Source: Ophiura sarsii
Lineage: Eukaryota; Echinodermata; Ophiuroidea; Amphilepidida; Ophiuridae
NCBI GenBank assembly: GCA_035610835.1
Contig: CM069447.1
Span: 61,015,048 to 61,079,047, forward strand
Length of the DNA: 64,000 nucleotides
Direction of reading: 5' to 3'
Under the pieces are notes generated by a model. It worked only from the letters and a program-made list of their open reading frames with translations, ran no database searches and had not been told where the DNA came from. Shown here piece after piece: positions 36,166-49,085 of the stretch. The position numbers and the translations under genes are program-made. Within the stretch, counting starts at the first letter, position 1. Each line of letters starts with the position of its first letter.

Positions 36166-37139
36166 ATCCCGTTTTTGTCACTGTTAACATCTAAAATGTG
36201 TCTAAGGACCCTAAAATACACCCCACAAAGTTGGTTTGTTTGATTTTAGTCCGGGTGGGGGGGGGGGGGGGGGGGGGGGGGGGTGGGGGTGGGGTGCACG
36301 TATATTATTAAACGAACTTCTGATAGCAAGGACCCATTCCAGTGATTCGTGTTTTAAGATGATTGGACGAATATTCCCTTTGAATACATGCTTCATTGTA
36401 CGAATCTCCTCGTTATAAAAGAAAAGGTTTTCAATTTGAATTGGCCGTTACTTTTTTTCACTACGCTTGGTATATCATAGTATTATATTTATCATTCCGT
36501 AGATGTGTCTCTTGATTAAAGACAGGAATAGCTCCTGATATCGAGAGGCAATTCCAGTATCCTTTTTGTCTAATGTCCATTTGCATACTTAATCAGGGCC
36601 ACTAATAAATATGTTTAGACATTTTAATTAGTGGACTATGCCAATTGAGCCACCTTAAGTATAAGTTAAACGCGTGTTTAGCTTTAAAACTTACGAGACT
36701 ACGGGTCATTGTGTATCGGATCTCTGGAGATATAATATGTATTTTGTTCATCCACGGAGCAGTATCATGATTCCATTCGTTTATTACCCGTTTCCACTTT
36801 TGAGTATAGCACATCCGCCATTTGGCAAAAGACAGTAACTCAAAAATTGTAGAGATAAAAAGAATGTGCTTGCAATTGGGGGGGGGGGGGGGGGGGGAAT
36901 GTTTATAATTCTGGAGCATTCATGTTTCCTAAGTACTTCCTTTTCAAGATCAGTCAGGTATACGGGAAAAATGTTCGTGAGTAAAATTATTGGACACGTA
37001 ACACATGTATAACCTAATCTGGCGAATGCAGCGGAGAAAGATCCCAGTATGTAAAAGCTTTACTGTACAACAGCATTAGGCATATTAGTAAGTAACTTAG
37101 TGAAATGTACACACTGCTTTTCAAGACACTTCTTGTTTT

Positions 37140-37631
37140 ATGGAGACGAGCTGTGAATTATTTGACCCTGACCTATTATATATAAGACAGAGCACATCCC
37201 CGCATGAGAAGCACTACTCGAAGTGTCATCTGTTTGCGCCTTATTCCCTAAACAGCGTACGGTTGTTGATGCAGTTCCTAAGATCTCGGAGGGAGAATAG
37301 GTGGTGGTGTCTTGAAGACTTGACACTTTAAATAACCCCCAAAGAAAAAGGCTAATAACGGTGTAAGGTCTAGAGAGCGAGTAGGCCACTCCGTAGCATG
37401 CCCAAGACCAACAACTCTGTGTATAGGATAAACGATGTAAATCGTGTTGTGCACTTGTCTACTTATATCTTGCATATAAAAGCGAATTCGTAATCGTTAT
37501 CGCTGTAATTTAACTATATGATAGCCAAGAAGTAGTCCTAACATAATATATAAGTTTTAGGGCGATTTGTGATTTGCTGTAATCGTACAGCTCTCGGCAA
37601 AAAGTGTTGCGTTTTTTTTTATACACCCTGT
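37140..37631 (-). pseudogene. Mariner-type transposase remnant with one TIR
   Basis: Minus-strand peptide WPTRSLDLTPLLAFFFGGYL is a worn version of the WPARSPDLTPLDFFLWGYL block that carries the last catalytic aspartate of many mariner-family transposases, followed by QVFKTPPP. Later residues continue only in shifted frames. At 37,616-37,631 the minus strand reads TACAGGGTGTATAAAAA, a mariner-type 5' end. The end and the C-terminal coding part are only ~150 bp apart, so most of the transposase is deleted. Non-functional. Confidence 0.65.
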
Positions 37632-37640
37632 AATGAATTA

Positions 37641-38295
37641 TCGCGTGTCCCAAAAAACTGGGTTCAAAAGTTTGCGAGCTTATAACGAAATAAGTAGGAA
37701 ACATGGATAGTAAACAAAATATTTCTGACCTTAATTGGGTAACTTCGGAGACCAATCCAATGTAAACTTTTTAAAATACAAAGATTTGAATAGAGCGTGG
37801 TCAGAACCCATTTGTCCCGATTTAAGGAATAAACCATCCGTGCATTGCATGAAATCGTGCGCTATGTGCAGCATTCTCGGCATGGGGTTTATTCTCCGAA
37901 AGAACTTAACAATAACTCGAACTATAACAATTTTGTTTTAATGTTTATGTAAATAATGAACTTGTATTATTGCAATATGTCCAAGATAATTTTGTTTACT
38001 GCCCAAGTCTATGTAAAGAATGAATGCAAAGGCAAAACGTTGATAAAGTCACAACAATGCGCACTTGCAACACATCGGGGTTTTCCTTGACAAATGGGAA
38101 AAATGGGTTTTGACGACGCGCTATTAAAATATTTATAATTTCAAAAAGTTTATATTGGATTAATCACAAACTTTAACCAATTATGGTCAGGTATATCTTG
38201 TTTGATATCCCTAAATATGAACTATTCATGTTTCCTTATTTTTTTAGTTATAAGCTCGCAAACTTTTGAACCCAGTTTTTTTGGGACACGCTGTA
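37641..38295. mobile_element. ~655-bp mariner-like TIR element just upstream of exon 2
   Basis: Arms of ~70 bp: GTGTCCCAAAAAACTGGGTT..AAGTTTGCGAGCTTATAAC at left and the complement at right, where the end is TACAGCGTGTCCC. It ends 65 bp before exon 2 of the peptide gene. No transposase. Confidence 0.7.
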
Positions 38296-38360
38296 CTAGT
38301 CGAATTGGTGAGTACAAATGAAAACGGTTTACATTTACCCATCGTTATTGTTTCTTCCAG

Positions 38361-38390
38361 ATATTTCGAAATCCTTGAAAGAGATTGGTG
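38361..38390 (+). CDS. Exon 2 of secreted cysteine-rich peptide gene (30-nt microexon)
   Basis: A 30-nt exon between a strong acceptor (TTGTTTCTTCCAG) and a perfect donor (GTG/GTAAGT). Reading on from the two bases left by exon 1, it completes an Ile codon, encodes YFEILERDW and leaves two bases (TG) which exon 3 completes to a cysteine. It would be the propeptide/mature boundary. Support is the fit of both splice sites and phase; its short length means it needs transcript evidence. Were it skipped, exon 1 would join exon 3 in the same phase, because 30 is divisible by three. Confidence 0.6.
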
Positions 38391-38959
38391 GTAAGTATTT
38401 CTTCATATTTATTTTGTTAATGGTTTGTTTTCATTTTTTCATTTTTTTTTAATGTTTAAATGACTTGTTTACTTTTTCCTCCCTTTGTTAGTGTTTCTCC
38501 TAGTTTCTTCTTTCTTCTTTCTCCATTCTTATTAATGTTATTATTGTTTTAGTATCACTGTTGTTTTATATTATTGATACTATTATACTCCACTATTAAC
38601 TGTAAGTTAATACAAGAGTATATTGGGTTTTTTCTTTGGACCGACTATCATTTTTGAATTACTGGAAAACTAATCAACCTATTCCAACAAGAAACAGCAC
38701 ACAGGTTAATTTCTCGACATGCGTCACGACTACGCTTTCCGGAAACAAATACGCGTTGGCATTTTGTTACCATGGATATAGCTTATCTCAGCTTAGGGAT
38801 GGCTTCCAGATTCGTATGGAATGAAAATCGTCGATCGCAAAGGGTAGACGCACTGGGATAAACGGACAGTTTTGTGTAGATAAACGGAATGCAGTTAAAT
38901 AATGACCCGCCAGCCAATACGAAAGATAATGTTTGCTCCGTCGTGATTTCCCCGTTAAA

Positions 38960-39474
38960 CAGTCAGCTCCGGAACGAGATCCCGTTTCACTTGAGGGCGC
39001 TACAGATTGACTGATGTGCGTCACTGTAACGTGTACCCGTCAAATTTTGCAATCATTGCATTTTCGCTTTTCAATCCTAAATGTTTGCATACAAATTTAC
39101 ATATTAAACATTTGGTGCAGCCTAGCTACTAGAATTCCATGCGGCAGCTAGTCCAATGATGTTATCTCACCTTTGACACAAAAATCTCGCAATACAGGTC
39201 GAACATTTTAACATTATCTCAGATATAAGAGACTTATTTTAAGGTCGAAGATCGGCTAAATAGGATTATATTCACACTCTTTGACGGGAGGCCGTTCCCA
39301 TGGAAACGCAGTCCCGTTCCCAAGCCCGCCCTCTATTGAAATATCAAACTTATTTGTCACCCAGCGAAAGATGGACTCCCGTCACTTGATGCACCGCATG
39401 TATACAAATTGACGGCAGTGCGTCTTAAATAGCACGCTCTCAAGCCGAACGCGCTCCTGTTCCGGAGCAGACTG
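38960..39474. mobile_element. TIR element with 5-bp duplication (TTAAA), copy 2
   Basis: 515 bp starting CAGTCAGCTCCGGAACGAGA and ending in an inverted, more diverged GGAGCAGACTG. TTAAA on both sides (38,955-38,959; 39,475-39,479). Interior matches copy 1 at 11,181-11,845 in the same orientation (for example GGCCGTTCCCATGGAAACGC versus GGCCGTTCCTTGGAAACGC). Confidence 0.75.
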
Positions 39475-39604
39475 TTAAAGGTATTGATCGATCGATATCG
39501 TATAATGTCCGCGTGTAATTGGTTTCCTCGCAAGTGACCATTCACGTATAATCCAATTAGTTAGGCTGAATGCCTTTGTCAACAAGTCGGGATTTATAAA
39601 AGAA

Positions 39605-39742
39605 ATTCATCGCACCCCTATGGAAAACATTTATACCATAATATTACACACATGCAGTGTAAATTACCAATGGAGTCACCCATGGAGGAAACCCCATTTG
39701 AAATACACTCTCGGTGGGTAGATTAATGTCATGTCCTCCTTA
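39605..39742. repeat. Palindromic CCCCTATGGAAAACAT repeat, copy 2, split by the next element
   Basis: Starts CACCCCTATGGAAAACAT; the matching right end ATGTCCTCCTTAGGGG is divided by the TTA element at 39,743-40,550. Confidence 0.55.
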
Positions 39743-40550
39743 TACACCTATCAGTTGTAAGACGTACTATACGACCCCCGAGAGTGGTGCGTCACTTTAC
39801 CGAGGTGCGTCAACTTCTCATGTACCATGACGCACCCTGTGTCAAAAAACGACGGACCATTGCCATCCAAATACGCACCCTCAGTCAATTGGTGGATTCT
39901 GACGGACCATGACGACGCACCCCGTTGTCATATATCGTTGACTAAACTGGATAAAACACGATGATTACTGAAAATGAAACTACTTTTGATTCACGGGGGA
40001 TCTGCCCTTATTCGATGTTGTCAACCCTGGCCCTCGAATAATTATATAGACCCCGGACCGGGACCGGGATGGACGGAACCAAGAGGAGAACTTTTATATG
40101 CACAATAATGTCTGACTGGTCTAAAATTCATAACATATTTTACTACCTCTGTGTTGTTAGATTCTACTGTCGGTTCCTTGTTTTTTTGGCAACTCTTGTA
40201 TTGCAATTGGCGATGATCGAGTGATTTCAGGCATTTTAGAACATGCGGTATAAAATATCGGAGTGATGTGGGCGGTATTAAAGTAGAGCCTGGTTGGCGG
40301 TATCAAGGAGTTATGTGGTATAGTAGGCCTATAGCGTATATTTAAAGGTCGTATTTTGTTGTTTGTAAACAGATGTACATTGTGACGCACCCATGTAAAG
40401 TGACGGACTTTGACGCACCCTCCGTCATTTTTTTTGACGGACCAAAGGCTGCCACTGACGTACCCTCCGTCAAAAATTATTGGTAAACAACGCACCCACG
40501 ACGCACCTCTCCCGGGGGTCGTATAGTGCGTCTTACAACTGATAGGTGTA
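39743..40550. mobile_element. 808-bp TIR element with TTA duplication, copy 1
   Basis: Ends TACACCTATCAGTTGTAAGA and its complement (~35-bp TIRs, continuing CGYACTATACGACCC). TTA at 39,740-39,742 and 40,551-40,553. Rich in GACGGACC/GTGCGTC motifs. TTA (TWA) duplication suggests PIF/Harbinger-like. The larger relative at 44,491-46,984 is in the opposite orientation. The 112-codon minus-strand frame inside has no support as a gene. Confidence 0.8.
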
Positions 40551-40579
40551 TTAGGGGAGCAGGGGATTATATTTAAAAG

Positions 40580-40613
<34 letters not shown>
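40580..40613. repeat. (AAC)n microsatellite
   Basis: Perfect CAA/AAC run. From 40,614 to 41,997 only a G tract (41,420-41,437) and a short direct duplication (CCATTTCTAAAACRTGATTTC at 41,322 and 41,492) are noted. Confidence 0.8.
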
Positions 40614-43600
40614 GTGGTGAATGTTTTCTACACCACACTCTTTTGATGTTTGGCTTGCTTTTGTAACAAAATATTTACAATGTTCTGGGATGGGATATGC
40701 CTACTAAAATTGGCAAAAGAAGGTTGACCTTTAAAAGTACAATAATAATGACGGTTTCAATGTGGTTTCTAGAAAAGGGATTAATTTTCAGAGACGCAAA
40801 GTGCTTTATATCCAGACAATCATAATAATACGAAATAAATAAAACGCATATAAGAATATTACCAAACCTAGAGGCCAGTTATTTTGCTTTTTAGTTTCTA
40901 TCCACATGATCTATTTGTCCAAACAAAAAAACGCATGTTTATATATAATGACTTCATGTTTAGCCTGATACAGATTTTCGAAGGGGACCGTAACATTTTA
41001 CTCAGTGTTAGTGTACATCCAAATGAACGGAATGCAACAGGATCATGCATACCCATTCACTGACCCAGGTTTGACCCGTCAATTGCCCGTAACTTTCGTT
41101 CTGATATGTCGCTCTCCTATTAATATAGAACTGATGCACGTGGCATTCATAATTCATTGTAAATTGGTCTCAAATTATAATACAGTAGCGGTAGACCAGG
41201 TCCACTCTCTAGTAATCATACATTAATACATTATGTAATAATCATTCCTTAAGTATATTTTCATACTCCCACGCCGCACGTGTAAATGTTGTATTTGGCT
41301 AACAAATATCTGCATTACCGACTCCATTTCTAAAACATGATTTCATTAATATTTGTTTGGCAAGAAACGTTGCCACAACCACATCAATATAAAGGAATGC
41401 ATTACAACACGAAGGGGGAGGGGGGGGGGGGGGGGGGAGTGCAGCAAAAGAAAAAAAGTTAAGCCGCGTTTAGCGGTTAAAAAAGATCGTTCCCCATTTC
41501 TAAAACGTGATTTCACTAATATTAGATTGTTTTTCTTCGCTGACACACGAATTTGCATCATTTGTTCATCACAACATCTAATAACGAATTTCCAACAGAC
41601 TTGGACTACGTAGCAGAAAAAATAGTTGGTTTCCAGATCCTAAAAAGTAACAGGGCTGTTATTGATTCTTGATTGAAGAAGTAAATGACGCTTAGAAGGT
41701 ACAACGGCACTCACGAAATGGCCTTGTTACTCAGTTAATATTAAAGCAAACCAATTATCGGATAACAATAGGCCACTTCTTTTCTCACCGTTTGTTTGTT
41801 TACTTCCCCGTGTGTCGATTCGGAGTTTTCGGAAATGTGTTTAGCAATGGTCAGCGAACGCATTGAACAACTCCCGCGAACGGACAGCCAGTGCGTCTAA
41901 TCAAAGCGTCAGATGTTTTTCAATCCATATAAATCTGGATGCCTTCCCTTCTCTTATAATATCTTCCCCATTGAAAAGCCGGGAGAAATACTTCCGATGC
42001 GATATCTCAAACACAAATTGAGCTAGAGCACTGACATTTAGCAAAAAGATGATTACAATATCTTGAATTGATAGCATGTGCCACTCGGCAAATTTGGACC
42101 GTTTTCAAAGCAACGGGAGCAATTTGTAGAAACAAATACCAAATTTCACGAACAAAATCAATGAATTCATAAAACTATGCATCATACATGTTGAACAGCA
42201 TATCAAGCATCATGCTGCCAGGCCAGGTTTTGGAGTCAACATGCAAAAATGAGTGATTTAGAGCTCAATTTTCATTTCTCATTATGAGTTCAGGAGAATT
42301 GGGTCGGCACCGTAACCCGAAAAGTCACGTCACGCATTTTCAGCGAACCGAACTGAATCGACAATTCTAAAGATGTTTTTATCATGTGTTCATAGCATTT
42401 TGCATGCCCTACCTTATCCATACTTGGTGACTGTTCAGAGGTACCGGGGAATGCACCATGAGCCTAACCGTTAACTTGGAAGAATGTGATATTGTGACAT
42501 GACAGATTGTGACAGCATCCATCTATTTATACTAGTCACTTGATGAATAGAAGTCATCCACCTATGAATAAGGATGTTCCATGCATGCATACCAATAAAT
42601 ATTGACCGTTTTGGGGCTTTTGGGAACAAATTAAATATCATTTAAGATACTCATTCTCAACTAAAGTCTCCCTGATGATTAAATATCATCATCAACTTGC
42701 TAGTTTTACTTAAACTGTGGATAGACACACCTCATATTCCACCTCTTCACTTCCAAGAGATGGTTTATAGGCACACCATTGCATTCCTAACTGTACGTAA
42801 GGTATATAGTGCATTCAACAACTCCCCCATACCTGTACAGTAACAAAGCGTTGTTGATTTGAGATATCAACTTCATATGCAAATTAATAGGATGGCAAAC
42901 CTTATTTGGAAACCATGCATCATGCAAAATTGTAAACAAACAACAAATGTTCGCAAAATGTGTTCATTCTTTCGCCCGTTTTTTCGGCGTATAAATGCAT
43001 TTCGCCATGCGATCCTTAAAGTTAGCAAACAGCTTTATATACCAAAATGTAGCTATATCCCTGAGGAAAATATTTTTGGCGAGGGCCATATGTCACGGAC
43101 CATTCCTAAAGCCACAATTTTAGCCGAAACGGTCGCTACCCAGCACAAGAGAATCGCCATTTTGTATCATCGCGCGGTGAAATGACAACCCTCAGATCTA
43201 TTTGGACCGTACCACTATTGAAATGGAGGGGTGTGTCTAATTTGATACAAATATTCTGTAAACATATATCAAAATGTGTTATGTAAATTGATCGCATTCT
43301 TGATTTAATTTTTCTCTGAATGTTAAAGGTGGTGTGTGAATGAAATGCTATTTACAAAATATTTTAAATTCCACAATTACTTGCGCAATAATTTGTCTTC
43401 TCTAATGTTTACCTTTTGTAACCCATCCCATTCAGAAGTTCCCTCGCCTATTTACAGGGAACTGACGATGTCCAAATAAGGGCCTACTTATAATAAAACG
43501 TAAACATTTTGTTCCGTTTTTTAAAGAGCAGCTATTTTTTATGTCGAATTAAGTCTATTAAACCACGTTTTTTACTTGTTTTCATCAATTTTCCAAAACG

Positions 43601-43645
43601 CTATTCACATATGAATGATGTAAATATGTTTGGTCGTTGTTGAAC

Positions 43646-43776
43646 GGGTTCAACAAGGTCTTCGTCGTTGTTTATCTTGAATCGACAACGGTAAGACGGG
43701 TTTATTTTGCTCGCAAAATAAACCCGTATTACCGTTGTCGATTCAAGATAAACAACTCCGAAACCTTATTGAACCC
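43646..43776. repeat. Long hairpin, ~63-bp arms, CTCG loop
   Basis: The inner ~41 bp of each arm (containing GAATCGACAACGGTAAGACG) pair with a single mismatch across a 4-nt CTCG loop; outer parts pair with a few mismatches out to GGGTTCAA/TTGAACCC. It lies in the segment absent from the right-hand repeat copy. Probably a snapback MITE. Confidence 0.8.
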
Positions 43777-45386
43777 CTAATTTACCATTCAGACTCAGAG
43801 AGATGGTGATATCAGATAAGTATCAATAGGAAACTAAACTTATTCGTTTCAATATAATAGCCTGCCTAACTTTCGGATGCTATCGAATTAGCTTCGTTTA
43901 ATGCTTCTGTAAAAGTATGACACTATTAGTAGACCTATGTATAACACAATGTTGTCAAATTTTAGACAAAACCATAATTATATTGGCAAAAGTGTGATTT
44001 CCATCTCGCGCCTGTGACGCAAGGGAGCACACTCTTACATTTATTAAACTCTGTACATCCCTTTGACTAAATTGTAATCGCTCTAAATCCACGTAGTTTG
44101 TGATTTGTTCAATAAAATGTTTATATATTATGTCATCTTGTATAACTTTTACATAACTGAAAATCAACCCGAATTTGCTGTCAATATTATTAGATATAAA
44201 CAGACATAATTTTCAATACGAGTCCATCGACTGTATATATCCATACATTCGTAACCATCGATTTGAGGCAATATAAGGGGTAATAATAAGTTATCTGTGA
44301 TTCTACCAAGTTTCTACTATCTCTCTGAGTTATTACACCGCCTGTAGCGTTTGGGGTAACCACATTTAGGCCGTTACTACTCTGCCGAGCTTGAACAATG
44401 GACTGTGCATCTTTTGGGGGTCTCTGTGACACTAAATTAATGTAGCCTTTGTTGATATTCGTGATTTAAAGTACAAACATGAATACCTTATACACCTATC
44501 AGTTGTAAGACGCACTATACGACCCCCGGGAGAGGTGCGTCGTGGTTGCGTCGTTTACCAATAATTTTTGACGGAGGGTACGTCAGTGGCAGCCTTTTGT
44601 CCGTCAAAAAAAAATGACGGAGGGTGCGTCAAGGTCCGTCACTTTACATGGGTGCGTCACAGTGTACATCTGTTTACGAACAACAAAATACGACCTTTAA
44701 ATAATACGCTATAGGCCTACTATACCACATAACTCCTTGATACCGCCAACCAGGCTCTACTTTAATACCGCAAACATCACTCCGATAGTTATACCGCATG
44801 TTCTAAAATGCCTGAAATCACTCGATCATCGCCAATTGCAATACAAGAGTTTGGCAAACGAGAATAAAAAACAAGGAACCGACAGTTAACCGCGAACCTT
44901 TCATTTTTAGAGTAGTGTCACGTATAAGATAGGGGATCAGCATTGCGCTCTTCCGCACAAGCGCAGAACAATCTAAAAACACAGAGGTAGGAGGACTAGC
45001 CCCCGGAATAGGACTTGTTCGGGGATTCGGGGATGTGCGGCAGGAGATTCAAATAAAAAACATACCCATTTCTAAGGGTGATTTGTGGAAAAACGGTACC
45101 CATTTCTAATGATTTTACTTCATTTATAGACCCCGTTCGCAAATTATCTGGAAAATAGACCAAATAGATTAATTTATATTATTTTTTTGTGTGGGAAAAC
45201 TAGACCCAATTTTCGCAATTCGCGAAAATATACCCATTTTTAAGGATTTTAAAATATACCCATTTGTAGCAAGTGGGGCACATTTTTATTTTGAGAAATT
45301 TTCCATCACAAAATCATACCCCATTATGTTTTTTTTCAGCAAAAAGCGACTAAACGGCACTATCCCCGCCACCGCTTAGGCGAGTG

Positions 45387-45398
45387 CCCCCCCCCCCC
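45387..45398 (-). repeat. Poly(dC) tract, 12 nt
   Basis: The only long C run on the + strand, against 15 G runs. Confidence 0.9.
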
Positions 45399-46059
45399 GA
45401 GGAAATGTCACACAGAATTTGTCAATCAAGCTCACGGACACAGACATCAAACAACAAAAAGTCGGGTATTTAAAAAGAGAAAGAAAAAAAACCTGGGAGA
45501 TATTTGATTTGAACAAAACAAAACACTATTATAGCCCAGCCGGAAGGCCAATGGTGTTAAGGGTTAATAAATTCGAGGCCAGGCCCTGCTGAGAGAGCCG
45601 GGGCATGAGTGTCCCCATCACCGAAATGAAATGACAGTCTATGATATGACTGTACAGTCGGTTTTGATCACAGGCCAGAGGGATTTGGTTTGGTCGGGGT
45701 GTGCCGCTGGAGATTCAAAACCCCTACCCATTTAGGGGTGATTTTGGGGGGAAAACGGTACCCATTTTTAGGGGTTTTGCTTCATTTTAGACCTAATTTT
45801 CGCAAATTATCGGAAAAATAGACCTAATTTTCGCAAATTATCGGAAAAATAGACCTCATTTTTGCAATTTTTTGCGAAAATAGACACAAACATCGCAGAA
45901 AATAGACCCATTTGTCAAAAGTGACCCCATTATTAGGGATTTTTAGCACCAAATCATACCCCATGTTTAGCTAGTACCCCCCGCCCGGGAAGCACTCGTA
46001 ATCACCCGTGTTGTCCATGCAAATGTAGTCAAACTTAGGGCATCGCATGTGGGGTCATC

Positions 46060-46060
<1 letters not shown>

Positions 46061-46089
<29 letters not shown>
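46061..46089 (+). repeat. Poly(dG) tract, 29 nt
   Basis: Longest G run in the window. Confidence 0.9.
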
Positions 46090-46091
<2 letters not shown>

Positions 46092-46500
46092 TATCTGACT
46101 ATTTGTTTTAGTATACAAAGGTTTACATCGAGTTTGTAATTTCATTTAGGGGCATCAGGGTGGGGGAGCCCCGGGGACTTGTCATAATAGCGGTATACGT
46201 GTATGTGCCGCCTTTTAGGGTGCCTTTTCTCGAAGTATATGGGTGGCATTGATTAAATCAGAAATGTATAACAAGGGATGAAGGATGCCCCCTTCCCCAC
46301 CTCCACCCCACCCCTACCCCCACCTCCTGGTAACGCCACTGAACGGGTCGAAGCAGAATGGGAAATGTTCTCGAAATTGTTTCATCCTCATCCTGACATT
46401 TATGATAATCAGTTAAATATTTTATGAATTTTAGACCAGTCAGACATTTATTGTGCATATAAAAGTTCTCCTCTTGGTTCCGTCCATCCCGGTCCCGGTC

Positions 46501-46667
46501 GCGATTTTTTTTACACTAGTAAACATTTGTATGGGCTCACAGATAAAATCAGTTGACTTTTTAAAAAATAAATTTAAAAATCACTTTATTCAGTGAGTTT
46601 TGCTTTAATCCGTATTAAAACGAAATAAATACATTTTACAAATGTTTACTAGTAAAAAAAAAATCGC
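46501..46667. mobile_element. 167-bp MITE nested in the TTA element, 9-bp duplication
   Basis: Ends GCGATTTTTTTTACACTAGT and its complement (~30 bp, small indel in the T run). GTCCCGGTC occurs at 46,492-46,500 and 46,668-46,676. The sister element at about 40,060 has the sequence once. A 9-bp duplication suggests a Mutator-like (MULE) MITE. Confidence 0.8.
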
Positions 46668-47305
46668 GTCCCGGTCCGGGGTCTATATATTCGAGGGCCA
46701 GGGTTGACAACATCGAATAAGGGCAGATCCCCAGTGAATCAAAAGTAGTTTCATTTTCAGTAGTCATCGTGTTTATCCAGTTTAGTCAACGATATCTGAC
46801 GACGGGGTGCGTCGTCATGGTCCGTCAGAATCAACCAATGGTGCGTCCAAAAATTGACTGAGGGTGCGTATTTGGATGGCAATGGTCCGTCGTTTTTTTT
46901 GACACAGGGTGCGTCATGGTGCATGAGAAGTTGACGCACCTCGGTAAAGGGTCGTATAGTGCGTCTTACAACTGATAGGTGTATTATATACAAATAGCAC
47001 AGTCTGTTTTTGAACGAGCAACATTGGTGGGACATATACGAAGTTATGGTAAAAGAAAATATTTCATGTTCACAATAATTTCATAAGTCCATTCACTCCA
47101 TAGCTGTCTATAAATAGCTTCAACATTCGATAATAAGTTGGGTGAAGCAGCAAGCCCAAAATGTTAAGTTTATCATTTGTAATGCCATAAATATTATACT
47201 TTGAACTTCAATTTGTTAAAAAAAACTAGTGTTGTGTCAGACTCTGTAAAAAAAAAATCAAATTAAAAAAAAAAAATCACTATATTAGAGTAATGCTAGG
47301 GCAGA

Positions 47306-48601
<1,296 letters not shown>

Positions 48602-48654
48602 CTATTATTGTATTTATTAATGTTTTTTTAATTATTATTATTTGTTTATTTTAG

Positions 48655-48745
48655 CTCAAAGACTTGCTGTCCATATTGTACACCAGGGACACTTTGTGAC
48701 GTAGCATGTCCTGATCTGTGTTTAGGCGGGAATTATTGTCCATAA
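48655..48745 (+). CDS. Exon 3 of secreted cysteine-rich peptide gene (mature peptide and stop)
   Basis: Follows an acceptor TTTGTTTATTTTAG. Its first base completes a TG|C cysteine codon begun in exon 2. The frame then runs 29 codons to TAA and ends GGNYCP. In the 70-residue precursor this gives eight cysteines at 41, 45, 46, 49, 55, 59, 63 and 69, spacing C-x3-C-C-x2-C-x5-C-x3-C-x3-C-x5-C, enough for four disulfides. Seven of 29 exon-3 residues are Cys, far above chance. Such peptides act outside the cell (antimicrobial, venom-type, or signalling); I do not recognise this framework and assign no function. The mature N-terminus is unclear: there is no dibasic site, only a single Arg at position 38. 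Confidence 0.75.
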
Positions 48746-49085
48746 TGTTGCCGACATTTGAATTACAGCAGATGCCTACTAGACATCTTGAAAACGTTTC
48801 CATTTTATTTAAATAAGACCACTTTCCCCTGCTGGGATTGTTTGGGACTTTATTAAAGTATATAACGTTACTCGTAATCAATAGTCCCATGGTTCTGAAG
48901 AATGTATATCGTCAATGTACTCCCAAGTTTGTTCTAGTTCTAAAACAATACATATGGGCCTTCTGTTGAACGTCCAGATGTCATGCACAAGTCAGCTTCC
49001 TACTTGATCCTCATTAATGGACCATTAGCAAATGTTTGTCTGAAGAGACATATAAGTAAAGAATAAATCATTAAAACAATAGCAA
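48746..49085 (+). other. Probable 3' UTR of the peptide gene with polyadenylation signal
   Basis: AATAAA at 49,062-49,067, about 320 bp after the stop, followed by an A-rich stretch. An ATTAAA near 48,850 is an alternative. Confidence 0.45.

Larger units (their letters stand above)
30465..38360 (+). other. Intron 1 (7.9 kb) of the secreted-peptide gene
   Basis: Bounded by GTAAGT and a TTGTTTCTTCCAG acceptor. It contains two diverged copies of an AGACGAGCTCTTTCACGCTC segment (about 30,810 and 31,258), several poly(dG) tracts, a CGG-containing tandem array, a C-rich block, a ~180-bp tandem array and a mariner remnant. No extra exon joins exons 1 and 2 in frame by inspection. Confidence 0.6.
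44491..46984. mobile_element. 2.5-kb TIR element with TTA duplication, copy 2 (with paralogous empty site)
   Basis: Same ~35-bp ends as copy 1 and opposite orientation. TTA at 44,488-44,490 and 46,985-46,987. The inverted repeat copy at 60,384-60,386 shows the uninterrupted target (complement ATACCTTATATACAAA), proving a 3-bp duplication. Compared with copy 1 it has ~1.4 kb extra in the middle (about 44,990-46,410), which includes two direct copies of an AAAACGGTACCCATTT..GAAAATAGACC segment, and a 167-bp nested element. No transposase. Confidence 0.85.
41998..47305. repeat. Long dispersed repeat, left copy (inverted copy 60,047-61,366)
   Basis: Segments 41,998-42,365, 44,060-44,490 and 46,985-47,305 match 60,047-61,366 in inverted orientation. 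The left copy also contains a 2.5-kb TTA element and ~1.7 kb (42,366-44,060) not in the right copy. An open frame on the minus strand at 44,190-44,432 is shared, but see the rejected list. Class unrecognised. Confidence 0.7.

Noticed and set aside
44190..44432. An 80-codon frame shared with the inverted copy at 60,442-60,684, both intact
   Set aside because: Comparing the two by eye gave about nine amino-acid-changing and only one silent difference, the opposite of purifying selection. The start is GTG. It is chance openness in two copies of a repeat.
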